DNA of 51,198 nt from an uncultured Bacteroidales bacterium. GTDB taxonomy: Bacteria; Bacteroidota; Bacteroidia; Bacteroidales; Paludibacteraceae. Position 1 is the first letter of the stretch; every line of letters begins with the position of its first letter. The position numbers were made by a program, and so were the translations under genes. The stretch spans positions 1 to 51,198 of the forward strand of contig CAIWCC010000240.1 of NCBI GenBank assembly GCA_903911085.1, given 5' to 3'. Under the pieces are notes generated by a model that made no database searches, was not told the DNA's origin, and saw only the letters and a program-made list of their open reading frames with translations. Positions 28,784-37,231 of this stretch are shown here, in pieces.

Positions 28784-28847
28784 TTTATATCTATTTAGTA
28801 AACAATATGCGATTCAAAGTCGACCAATGAACCAAATTTACAAAAAC

Positions 28848-29828
28848 TTATTGAACTATTTTTTCAATATCAGTATGGATCATTTTCCACACCTCATCAG
28901 GCATTTTGGCACCAAGTACTTCCACCACATTACCCGAAACTATTGAACCTATTTTACCGCATACCTCCAACGAATAATTGCATGCTAAACCATACAGAAA
29001 GCCAGCAGCATACAAATCGCCAGCCCCAGTAGTATCGACACATACAGCCACCCGTGGGCCCACCTGTACAACAACATCGCCCGATTTGATATGTGAACCT
29101 TCTTTTCCTACTTTTACAACTGCTATATCACAATGATTAGAAATATGAATCAAAGCATCTTTTGGTTCTTTTCCAGTAAATGCACGCGCTTCATCTTCGT
29201 TTGCAAAAACAATATCTACATATTCTTTAATAATTTCATTTAAGAATTCAAGATTTTCCTCCACCACATTATAGCTGGCCAAATCGATGGAAACTTGTAA
29301 ACCCGCTTGTTTTGCCAAATGAACCGCCGTTCTAATTAAATCGTGGTTTTGTACCAAATAGCCTTCGATATGAAAGATATCATAACCTTGAAACATTTCA
29401 ACAGATAAATCCTCAGCAAGCAATTCGCAAGCTGCACCCAAAAAAGTGCAAAGCGTACGTTCACCATCTGGCGAAACCAATACGGTGCAGCGACCCGAAG
29501 GTGTATTGCTAATCAATAAATGCGGAGTAACACCATTTGCAATAGAATCGTTTGTAAAAAACGTTCCAACTTCATCATTTCCTATTTTTCCAACGAATCC
29601 AGCAATCACTCCAAGACGCGTAAGTCCGTTAATTGTGTTGGAAGCCGAGCCTCCGGTGGCCATTTTCTTCGAAAAATTATTCAAAGCATTACTAATTTCT
29701 TCCGATTTTTGGTCATTTACGAGCTGCATACTGCCTTTTGGCAAGTTTAACGAAAATAAAATTTCATCCTGATCAATCTGCAATAAAATGTCTGTCAGGG
29801 CATTACCCATTCCTAAAATTTTTTTCAT
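28848..29828 (-). CDS. PfkB-family carbohydrate/adenosine kinase
   Basis: A 326-aa ribokinase-fold kinase, most like adenosine or fructokinase homologues common in Bacteroidota. It opens with KKILGMGNALTDILLQID. The glycine-rich sugar-binding region GGSASNTINGLTRLG and the ATP/anion-hole signature DTTGAGDLYAAGFLYG with the catalytic aspartate are both present. ATG 29828 was chosen over an ORF-maximal start at 29864 because it lies right before the first strand, and a -7 box TATCTTTG is centred just upstream (plus-strand 29851-29858), inside the longer frame. Substrate cannot be fixed from sequence. It probably heads a transcript with the EamA and lpxB genes. Confidence 0.9.
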   Translation of the reverse strand: MKKILGMGNALTDILLQIDQDEILFSLNLPKGSMQLVNDQKSEEISNALNNFSKKMATGGSASNTINGLTRLGVIAGFVGKIGNDEVGTFFTNDSIANGVTPHLLISNTPSGRCTVLVSPDGERTLCTFLGAACELLAEDLSVEMFQGYDIFHIEGYLVQNHDLIRTAVHLAKQAGLQVSIDLASYNVVEENLEFLNEIIKEYVDIVFANEDEARAFTGKEPKDALIHISNHCDIAVVKVGKEGSHIKSGDVVVQVGPRVAVCVDTTGAGDLYAAGFLYGLACNYSLEVCGKIGSIVSGNVVEVLGAKMPDEVWKMIHTDIEKIVQ

Positions 29829-29850
29829 AAATTTATTTGATTTTTTTGTA

Positions 29851-29881
29851 CAAAGATATTGCATATTTCAGTAAAAACAAT
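29851..29881 (-). promoter_or_regulatory. Minus-strand promoter of the PfkB kinase gene
   Basis: On the minus strand, ATTG (plus-strand 29878-29881) is separated by 19 nt from TATCTTTG (plus-strand 29851-29858). The -7 box is exact and the -33 box has one mismatch to TTTG. It overlaps the tRNA promoter facing the other way. Confidence 0.6.
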
Positions 29882-29889
29882 TACTTTTG
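29858..29889 (+). promoter_or_regulatory. Promoter of tRNA-Asn
   Basis: ATTG at 29858-29861, a 20-nt spacer, then TACTTTTG at 29882-29889, 35 nt before the mature tRNA. The -7 box is exact and the -33 box has one mismatch. Each element overlaps or abuts one of the divergent kinase promoter. Confidence 0.6.
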
Positions 29890-29924
29890 CATCGCATTTG
29901 AGAAAAAAATATGCACAACCAAAT

Positions 29925-29998
29925 TCTTCCTTAGCTCAGTTGGTTAGAGCATCTGACTGTTAATCAGAGGGTCCTTGGTTCAAGTCCAAGAGGGAGAG
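29925..29998 (+). tRNA. tRNA-Asn (anticodon GTT)
   Basis: Full cloverleaf. The acceptor stem TCTTCCT pairs with AGGGAGA (29991-29997) with one T-G wobble. The D-arm is GCTC...GAGC. The anticodon stem TCTGA/TCAGA encloses CTGTTAA with GTT at 29959-29961. The T-arm is CTTGG/CCAAG around TTCAAGT. The discriminator is G at 29998 and CCA is not encoded. A hairpin terminator follows at 30008-30039. Confidence 0.97.
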
Positions 29999-30007
29999 CC
30001 CAAAATG

Positions 30008-30039
30008 AAAAACCGTTACCGTAAAGGTTACGGTTTTTT
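30008..30039 (+). terminator. Terminator after tRNA-Asn
   Basis: AAAAACCGTTACC pairs with GGTTACGGTTTTT with one internal T-T mismatch, and a run of T follows. It begins 10 nt after the tRNA. Confidence 0.8.
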
Positions 30040-30108
30040 CAGTTTTAGCTATGTATCAACGTTTTACATTTTTTTTGAATCTACATTAAAATCAGCGTTT
30101 TATACGGC

Positions 30109-30132
30109 TTGTCGCCAAATTTGTCGCCAAAT
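30109..30132. repeat. Perfect 12-bp tandem repeat downstream of tRNA-Asn
   Basis: TTGTCGCCAAAT occurs twice back to back (30109-30120 and 30121-30132). The unit is more GC-rich than its surroundings. It lies between two similar hairpins downstream of a tRNA, a common place for integrase attachment or binding sites. No integrase gene is present in the window. Confidence 0.7.
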
Positions 30133-30167
30133 AAATATTTAACAATGAGAACACTACAATTAGGCAC

Positions 30168-30204
30168 AAAAAAAACCGTAAATTCTGTTGTTACGGTTTT
30201 TTTT
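30168..30204. terminator. Symmetric hairpin terminator
   Basis: A perfect 14-bp stem, AAAAAAAACCGTAA / TTACGGTTTTTTTT, encloses a 9-nt loop. It can end transcription from either side and lies about 90 bp beyond the alpha-galactosidase stop codon. Its core CCGTAA/TTACGG is shared with the tRNA terminator 130 bp away. Confidence 0.8.
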
Positions 30205-30294
30205 CTTTATAATGTACTAATTATTGATTGATAGTCTCCTACCGACTATAGGTCATTTAATCAACAACAGATTTTAAAATATTAGATTATTTAA

Positions 30295-32448
30295 TTATTC
30301 GGCAGTTATTTCATACACATTACTTGTGAGAGGCGTATTGGGAGAAACTGAAATTCCAATTTTCATAAGATAATCGCCACTAAAAGACTGATTATCTTCA
30401 ACAAACTTTGATTTTGTGTCTGGAAATAAATTAATTTCTTTTACCTTGTATTTTTTAGACGCATCCAAACCACGTAGTTTTACTTTTTGATGAATTTCTT
30501 TAAACAGAGTATTCAAAGTGTAGCTAAATAAAACTGCTTTTGTTTTTGAATCATTGGAATACATTACCACTGCACGGTTTCCATCATAGGGTGAAACCAA
30601 ACGGTAAACATTACCAAACCAAACAATATTGCTTAATCGGTTATAATTTTTAATAGCATCCTGACTGAATTTCAGCTCTTTATCTGTAAAATGAGATATC
30701 ATAATATCGTACCCCATTTTTCCCATCATGGCCACATCTGTGCGATATTTTAGCGATTGTTTTCCCCACGAGGTTATGTGATTGCAAGTGGCTATAGCAG
30801 GCATATAATATGAATAGTTCCATTGAATAAAAACCCGTTCGTAGCCATCTGTATTATCAGTTGGCCAATATTCAGTAAAATATTTTAGGGCGCCATAATC
30901 AATACGACCGCCACCACCAGAGCAAAGCATTATTGGTAAATGCGGATATTTAGCACGCACTCTATCCAATATTTTATAAAATGCAAGTACATAATCTACG
31001 TACATCTGCGACTGATTTTCTTTTAGATAAGGTGAAAAACTGCTCGTCATAGGGCGATTACAATCCCACTTCATATAGGCAATATCGGGATTTTCTGTCA
31101 TCAAATTATCCACTACGCTAAACACAAAATCCTGTACTTTAGGATTTGGCAAATCCAACACCAATTGGTTACGCATATAATGCTCTTCGCGGTTTGGCAA
31201 ACGTAGAATCCAATCGGGATGTTTTTCGTACAATTCACTTTTAGGATTCACCATTTCGGGTTCAATCCAAATACCAAATTTCACTCCCTGTTTGGTGGCT
31301 TCTTTTACTAAAACTCCCAATCCATTTGGCAGTTTGGTTTTATTCACATCCCAATCGCCCAACGAAGTTTTGTCGTTATTGCGCGGATACTTGTTGGCAA
31401 ACCAACCGTCGTCGAGCAAAAACATATCTACACCCAATTTGGAAGCATCACCAATAAGTCCTGATAATTTCTGCTCATCAAAATTAAATGCAGTTGCCTC
31501 CCAATTGTTTAACAAAGTCATTCGCGGTTTATCACCATCGAGCAATGAGTATTTTCTGACCCAGCGATGCAAATTCTGACTAACTGCCTCTTTGCCCGAC
31601 TTACTATATGAAAAAATAAATGCAGGAGTCGTAAAAGTTTGATTTGGCTGCAATTTATATTGTGAAGCATAAGGATTGATTCCGGAAATAAGACGGAGGG
31701 AATTTTGATTATCAACTTCAAACGTGAATTTAAAATTTCCTGTCCAAGCCAAAGTTCCGGCAAAGGCTTCACCGGTATTTTCTTCTGCAGGTTTGTTGGG
31801 CGAAATAATGAAGAAAGGGGTTTGATATACATTGGCACGAGTACCCAATTTACTATCAATAACCTTAATACCTGATTGCAATTGTTCTTCTGCAACCCGC
31901 ATATCTTTAGCCCAATCGCCATAAAAATGTGTCAAGAAATACTTATCAGCATCGAAAAAAATCATCGAAGAAGCGTAATTCTCTAATGTGAGCGGCTTCT
32001 TTTCATGATGGATAATTTCTGCCCATTGCTCCATAACATCTTCATTGTAATATGCTTTGTAATGTAGTTTTACCTCAAACGGATATTTATCATCTGCGAG
32101 TTTAATGATAGTTTCGGTAACATTGTCATTCAAAGTTTTAAGCTCTTTTCCTACAAAATGAAGATCAAGCGATGGATTTCCATCATTGTGAGTAGTTTGA
32201 ATTGCCGACTCGAAAAGATTACTAGTTCCGGCACCAATATAAATTTCTTTATCAGATTTCAACTTTGTGAATTCGACTTTATTAGTAAGTTTTTCGCCCA
32301 AGTAAATTTGATATACTTTACTATTATTCTTTACTGAATACACTAGTTGAGTATTTTTTGTTTCAAGAATAATAAGGCTATCGGTTTGACCAATAACGAA
32401 TGATTTGAATGCGAAGATGACCCAAAAGGTAATCATTGTTTTTTTCAT
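30295..32448 (-). CDS. GH36 alpha-galactosidase, secreted
   Basis: A 717-aa glycoside hydrolase that would release terminal alpha-galactose from oligosaccharides. A signal peptide spans about 1-20, so it is exported, probably to the periplasm. An N-terminal beta-supersandwich covers about 25-300, then a TIM barrel: MFLLDDGWF (342-350), FGIWIEPEMV (391-400), the nucleophile D462 in YMKWDCNR, the CSGGGGRID block, and the acid/base region WPTDNTD with D531. A C-terminal beta domain closes the protein. All catalytic positions are intact. It lies downstream of a broken beta-helix gene on the same strand (61 bp gap). Confidence 0.93.
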   Translation of the reverse strand: MKKTMITFWVIFAFKSFVIGQTDSLIILETKNTQLVYSVKNNSKVYQIYLGEKLTNKVEFTKLKSDKEIYIGAGTSNLFESAIQTTHNDGNPSLDLHFVGKELKTLNDNVTETIIKLADDKYPFEVKLHYKAYYNEDVMEQWAEIIHHEKKPLTLENYASSMIFFDADKYFLTHFYGDWAKDMRVAEEQLQSGIKVIDSKLGTRANVYQTPFFIISPNKPAEENTGEAFAGTLAWTGNFKFTFEVDNQNSLRLISGINPYASQYKLQPNQTFTTPAFIFSYSKSGKEAVSQNLHRWVRKYSLLDGDKPRMTLLNNWEATAFNFDEQKLSGLIGDASKLGVDMFLLDDGWFANKYPRNNDKTSLGDWDVNKTKLPNGLGVLVKEATKQGVKFGIWIEPEMVNPKSELYEKHPDWILRLPNREEHYMRNQLVLDLPNPKVQDFVFSVVDNLMTENPDIAYMKWDCNRPMTSSFSPYLKENQSQMYVDYVLAFYKILDRVRAKYPHLPIMLCSGGGGRIDYGALKYFTEYWPTDNTDGYERVFIQWNYSYYMPAIATCNHITSWGKQSLKYRTDVAMMGKMGYDIMISHFTDKELKFSQDAIKNYNRLSNIVWFGNVYRLVSPYDGNRAVVMYSNDSKTKAVLFSYTLNTLFKEIHQKVKLRGLDASKKYKVKEINLFPDTKSKFVEDNQSFSGDYLMKIGISVSPNTPLTSNVYEITAE

Positions 32449-32509
32449 AAAACTTGTGTGTTTTTTTTAGCAAAATTAGACAAATTATTTGTGTTTATCA
32501 CTATTGGTT

Positions 32510-33286
32510 TCATTTTACTTTTTTTTCATTAATAGATATCTTAAGTTTTTTGCGATCAGTCAATTGAGCCTCGTACAGTGAATTAGGAACTAAACCAGGT
32601 TTATTCTGTCCTTCGATGTAGCCAGCTGGTAATGTTTGTCCATAAATTGTACCGCCAATCGTTTTAGCGAAACATCCAATGGCATAGTTTTGAGCTGTGG
32701 GTGGTTGTTGTAGACCAATAATAGCGCGAGTAGAGTCGATATCGTAGTTCCATAGTACGGAATGAACAGCCGACCAACCATGTCCAGTACCAGCATTTAT
32801 GCGATTGTAAAAACCAATTACAAAGTCGCGGCGTAATTTAGTTTCTTTTAAATTGTCGTATAACATTCCTTTCGTCCACTGCCGGTGACCCTCATTAACC
32901 ATTCTGCTACCTTCGGAAACAGAACATAAAACTACATTGCCCGAAGCTGTGGAAGTACCGTTGGAAACATAATGATGTCGGCCATTATTGGCATAACAAT
33001 TTGAAAATAAGGTCAATTGAGAATACATATAATTATTAAAATTATACATTCGTCCACCAGTAACAACGCCAACAGGATCAATGGAATTACAATTGGTAAA
33101 AGTACTTCTGGTGCATGATTCGGTAATAATGCCCGACAATGTAAAATGAGTTACCGTGCAATTTTTTGCCCAGGCATTTTCGCAACTCACAAAACTGGCA
33201 TCCTGCCAAGCATGATTTTCATCTTTGCCACCAAGCATTTCAATATCAATACGAAGATTCTCTAATTTTGTAAATTTTAAGGACAT
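32510..33286 (-). pseudogene. 5'-truncated right-handed parallel beta-helix protein
   Basis: A 258-aa remnant covering the C-terminal half of a pectate-lyase-like parallel beta-helix protein. The visible part has helix coils (SCENAWAKNC, SCTRSTFTNCNSIDP) and the conserved tail GTGHGWSAVHSVLWNYD, followed by NKPGLVPNSLYEAQLTDR. Full relatives I recall are secreted and roughly twice as long. Here there is no signal peptide, and an in-frame TAG (33305-33307) lies just upstream of the first ATG (33286). The preceding 60 bp contain no N-terminal coding sequence. It therefore looks like a deletion remnant, although expression of a short cytosolic fragment cannot be excluded. Confidence 0.75.
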
Positions 33287-33369
33287 AATTTTCAAGACTG
33301 AAATCTATAGTCGGACTTAACAAAAAAAATTCTGCCAAAATTTTGAATTTGTTTTTAAATTCTAAATTA

Positions 33370-34410
33370 TTAACCCGAAATATATTTCCCAAAGGGTATT
33401 TTATTGACAACAAAAATGATTGAACTAGAAATGATTAGACAAAGGAAAACTGTAATAGGAATACCAAATGCCAGATTAATAAAATCCCATCTAATTTCAT
33501 AGTTATCAAGCAAGTTGAGCACCAAAACATGTACCAAGAAAATGCCATAACTGTATTTGCTTATATAATTACGTATGGCAACTAATCCACGATTGCTAAT
33601 ATCTTTGTCTTTGTGGAGTAAAAATAGTCCCATCGAAAACATCAAAATATTTGGTGTGAGACATTCATAAAACATAGAAGTGTATTCCTTGTAAAAATGT
33701 AATACTATATAAGTACCAACAACTGTTGTAACAAAACCAACAAAGATTAATAAACCGGCAATGATATTTATTCGTTTAACACTTTCGAAAGATTTTGTGC
33801 TAAGATAATAACCTAAAATTAAATATCCCAAGAAACCAGTAAAGTTGGTCAAATCAATACTGGGCTGAATTTTTGACATTATCGGTTGGTTAAAAAATAA
33901 GGTACACAACCAAATCCCCAAAAAATACAGTATTTCCTTTTCGCTGGCATTTCGTACCCATTTTCCAATAATTGGAACAAACAAGTATAGACCAATAATC
34001 ATATAGATATACCATAAATGCAAGGAACTTCCATCTCTAAATTGGACAAATACAAACCGTGCAATTTCCATTACACCCATTTTATTTCCTTGATGTATCT
34101 CGTAATTTATGGAATGTGCGATGTAGAAAAGACTCCAAAACATAAAAGGAAGTAGTAATCGTGAGATTCTTTTCTTCAAGAATGTAGCAATTGGATAGTC
34201 TTTGGGGAGTAATAATGCACCCGAAATCATAACAAAAATTGGAACACTGAAACGTGAGGCGCTATCGAACAAATTACCTATCCAAAAATTATACATCGAC
34301 ACCGTACCAGTCATAGGTACATAATCGGACGAAACATGAATAAATATAACCCCAATTGTTGCAATAACCCTTAAATTATCAAGCCAAAGTGTTTTATCTT
34401 TTTGATGCAT
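33370..34410 (-). CDS. Acyltransferase-3 family membrane protein
   Basis: A 346-aa integral membrane O-acyltransferase (PF01757-like), probably acetylating or succinylating a surface or exported glycan. About ten hydrophobic helices are visible. The family's R-x10-H arrangement is present as R14 and H25 in LRVIATIGVIFIHV. KKRISRLLLPFMFWSLFYI is another typical stretch. It is 167 bp downstream of the GntR regulator gene and 84 bp upstream of the beta-helix remnant, all on the minus strand. The acceptor is unknown. Confidence 0.9.
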   Translation of the reverse strand: MHQKDKTLWLDNLRVIATIGVIFIHVSSDYVPMTGTVSMYNFWIGNLFDSASRFSVPIFVMISGALLLPKDYPIATFLKKRISRLLLPFMFWSLFYIAHSINYEIHQGNKMGVMEIARFVFVQFRDGSSLHLWYIYMIIGLYLFVPIIGKWVRNASEKEILYFLGIWLCTLFFNQPIMSKIQPSIDLTNFTGFLGYLILGYYLSTKSFESVKRINIIAGLLIFVGFVTTVVGTYIVLHFYKEYTSMFYECLTPNILMFSMGLFLLHKDKDISNRGLVAIRNYISKYSYGIFLVHVLVLNLLDNYEIRWDFINLAFGIPITVFLCLIISSSIIFVVNKIPFGKYISG

Positions 34411-34577
34411 ATTCTCAAAACTTTTATTGATTAAACGTCAAAGATAATCAAATAAAAAAACTGAGATATTGTAAATAAACTAATATAAAGTTAGTTTGAA
34501 TTTCACTCAATTTTGAAATTTTGTCTACAAAATTAAGTCTTTATTAAGAAGTAACTATTAAATTTAAGTACCAAAAT

Positions 34578-35294
34578 TTATTTTGCGTCTTGAAGTAGTT
34601 TTTCTTTTGCAAAATCCAAAACTCCTTGCAAATGCTTAGTCATTATATCGGCTGCTCTTTGGCCATCTTTACTCTTAATTGCATCCAGCATTTGTTGGTG
34701 TTCATCAGAAACAGCCATATTGGGAGCACAAATTCTATCACGCAAATATATCGTTAAAATATCTGGAATCACTATCATCAACATTGCTTTAAAAACTGGA
34801 TTATGGCTTGCCTCTGCAATGGCACGATGAAAAGCAAAATCGTAACTAATACGATCGGGAGTTTCAAAGTACTTCAAATAATTTTCGTGAGCCTTTTCAA
34901 GTTTTTTAATATCGCTTTCTGTACATCTTTCAGCACAAAGTCTAATTGTATTTACTTCCAATAATACTCGGGTTTCAACTAACGAGAAGAAATCGTAACT
35001 TTGAAGATTTAATACATCTGATATCAACCCATCCAATGTATTAATATCCAACCCATTAATTACAGAACCACTTTGAGGCAAAGTTTTAATAATTCCATAA
35101 AACTCTAGTTTATGTAAGGATTCTCGAATTTGTGTTCTTCCAACGCCGAAGTCTAAGGCCATTTTACGCTCAGCAGGAAGTCGATCGCCTGGTTTCAATA
35201 CACCCGAACTTATTAATTCTTTAATTTTTGAAATAACTTTATCAGATGCTGATTCTTGGATTTGTTCATCAAACCTTACCGCTAACTCTTCCAT
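34578..35294 (-). CDS. FadR-subfamily GntR transcriptional regulator (FCD domain)
   Basis: A 238-aa repressor or activator. The winged helix-turn-helix is at about 15-80 (LKPGDRLPAERKMALDFGVGR, with the GntR hallmark GDRLPAER). The all-helical FCD ligand domain is at about 90-225, with metal-type histidines in YDFAFHRAIAEASHNPVF, DEHQQMLDAI and MTKHLQGVL. FCD regulators commonly sense organic acids or sugar acids, including hexuronate-pathway metabolites. The nearby GH36 and beta-helix genes suggest, but do not prove, carbohydrate control. The 670-bp gap upstream offers ample room for operators. Confidence 0.92.
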   Translation of the reverse strand: MEELAVRFDEQIQESASDKVISKIKELISSGVLKPGDRLPAERKMALDFGVGRTQIRESLHKLEFYGIIKTLPQSGSVINGLDINTLDGLISDVLNLQSYDFFSLVETRVLLEVNTIRLCAERCTESDIKKLEKAHENYLKYFETPDRISYDFAFHRAIAEASHNPVFKAMLMIVIPDILTIYLRDRICAPNMAVSDEHQQMLDAIKSKDGQRAADIMTKHLQGVLDFAKEKLLQDAK

Positions 35295-35964
35295 ATCATT
35301 TAAGTTTTATTGTTATTTATTGATATTTAATTATAAGTAATTACGAAATAATCAAATTGAAAATTACAAATTAATTTTCGGAAAATGCTTTAATTATTTG
35401 GTTTACCAAAAATACTGAAAAGATTTAACGGGTCAAAATTATTTATCATATATTCATATTTTTAAATTACAGTAAACATTATTTAGTTATTTTATCAAAT
35501 GCACAAATTTTCTTAAATTCTGAAGTTGTTCTAAGCTATTTGTAGTAAAAATCAAAGCATTATTTTTACAAATTAAATCATATTTAAAATTCACTTGTTG
35601 TTATGAATTTGAAAAACACTAAATTTAGCTTTACAGAACTAGCTTAATATTGTTTGATATTAAGGTATTTAACAACACGCAAATGCTATTTAGAGTTTAT
35701 TCTAACCAAACTTTCAACAAATAGTATAAAAATTAATTTATTCACTAAAAACAATCAGTTTGACAGAAAAACTACATTATTGAAAACTGTAATTAATCAG
35801 TAAACAATCTTAATTATCAAACTAAAATTAAGCTCTTGAAATGTAAGCACATTCAAAAATAGTTATTTATTATCATTTTGTTTTCAAAAATATTATATTC
35901 ATTGTAAAATGCCTATTTTTGTACCAAGAAATTCAAAAACTAAATTTTTCAGTAAAAACGTTTT
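35295..35964. other. Long non-coding divergent region
   Basis: 670 bp of very AT-rich DNA between a GntR regulator (-) and the T9SS plug gene (+). No gene or RNA is recognised. A perfect inverted repeat CTTAATAT / ATATTAAG with a 6-nt loop lies at 35643-35664. A -7 box TATTTTTG at 35914-35921 precedes the plug gene by 43 bp. Confidence 0.5.
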
Positions 35965-37218
35965 ATGAAAAAGCTCACTATTTTGCTTTGTTTGTTCATA
36001 AGTATTAACCTACTTTCGCAAAAAATTTATCGCACACAGATATTTAATCCGTCGATTAAAACACTTCAAATAGGTGTGAAAGGTGAAAAAATGGGGTTAC
36101 CAATAATTGAATTAAATTCAGCCAATGTACTTCAAGTTGGGTTTGATGAAATGTCTTTCGAATCACATTATTTTAGCTATAAAGTCGTACATTGTAATGC
36201 CGATTGGACAGAATCAAACATTAACTCAAACGAATATTTGAGCGGTTTTACCACAGCTAACATTACAAACTACGTATTATCAGTAAATACAACTGTTTTG
36301 TACACTCATTATACTTTCGATTTGCCAAGTTCTGATATGGGATTTAAAATTTCTGGCAATTATGTGGTCATTATTTATGAAGACAATCAGCAAGAAAAAC
36401 CAATTGCGCAGGCATGTTTTTCGGTTGTTGAACCACATGTAAAAATCAGTGCCAATATACGTGGAAACTCTGATTTTGAGATGAATACCAAATGGCAACA
36501 ATTAGATTTTGATGTAGAACTCAACGGATTTTCTGTTAGAAATGCGTCATCGGAAATTAAAGTGTTAATTCGCCAAAATAACCGCACTGACAATGAAGTA
36601 TTTGATGTAAAACCAACTTATTTTTCAAATTCCAAATTAAGTTATATCAACAATAGAAATTTAGTTTTTGAAGGTGGCAATGAGTATCATCGTTTCGACA
36701 TTTCAAATGTTTATGGTGGTGGTCAAGGCGTTGATATAATACGTTTTGTGGCACCCACATACAATGCATACCTTATTCCTGATAAAATTCAGACATCTAA
36801 AACTTATATGCAGGAAATGGATGTGAATGGTAAATTTATTATCAATATGCAGCGGGCACAAAATGATGATACTGAAGCCGATTATATGAATGTGCATTTT
36901 ACTTTGCCAGCCAAACAACCGTTTTTTGATGGTCAAATATATTTAGGTGGCGAGTTTAATTATAATCTTTTAAACAATATCTCGCGCATGAAATACGATG
37001 CAACTACCGAAAGCTACACACAAACAATTTTATTAAAACAAGGTGGTTATAATTATCAGTATTGGTTTTCACCAAAAGGAAGCACCAAAGCGTCCTCCGA
37101 GCGAGTTGATGGCAGCTATTGGCAAACCCTGAACGAATATACTATTTATATTTATCATCGCGCTTGGGGTGAACGATACGATAGATTGGTTGGGATTAAA
37201 TCATTTACTAACGATTAA
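35965..37218 (+). CDS. Type IX secretion system plug protein (DUF5103)
   Basis: A 417-aa exported protein of the DUF5103 family. A homologue was seen as the Plug closing the SprA translocon pore in the type IX secretion system. The signal peptide covers residues 1-18 (LTILLCLFISINLLS). The N-terminal domain carries QIFNPSIKTLQIG and the family segment LNSANVLQVGFDEM...YKVVHCNADW, and the C-terminus has the conserved AWGERYDRLVG. A -7 box TATTTTTG is at 35914-35921. The aspartate kinase ATG lies 13 bp after its stop. The other T9SS genes are not in the window, and no T9SS cargo-type C-terminal domain was seen here. Confidence 0.9.
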   Translation: MKKLTILLCLFISINLLSQKIYRTQIFNPSIKTLQIGVKGEKMGLPIIELNSANVLQVGFDEMSFESHYFSYKVVHCNADWTESNINSNEYLSGFTTANITNYVLSVNTTVLYTHYTFDLPSSDMGFKISGNYVVIIYEDNQQEKPIAQACFSVVEPHVKISANIRGNSDFEMNTKWQQLDFDVELNGFSVRNASSEIKVLIRQNNRTDNEVFDVKPTYFSNSKLSYINNRNLVFEGGNEYHRFDISNVYGGGQGVDIIRFVAPTYNAYLIPDKIQTSKTYMQEMDVNGKFIINMQRAQNDDTEADYMNVHFTLPAKQPFFDGQIYLGGEFNYNLLNNISRMKYDATTESYTQTILLKQGGYNYQYWFSPKGSTKASSERVDGSYWQTLNEYTIYIYHRAWGERYDRLVGIKSFTND

Positions 37219-37231
37219 TGTTAATAATATT

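Noticed and set aside
30145-30231. Short ORF after the 12-bp repeats, possible integrase start
   Set aside because: Only about 28 codons, running through a terminator hairpin. No integrase motif can be seen, so it is not called as a gene.
30242-33314. 10-bp inverted repeat CCGACTATAG / CTATAGTCGG flanking the GH36 and beta-helix genes
   Set aside because: Matches of this length between two places in a window of this size are expected by chance many times. There is no target duplication or transposase.
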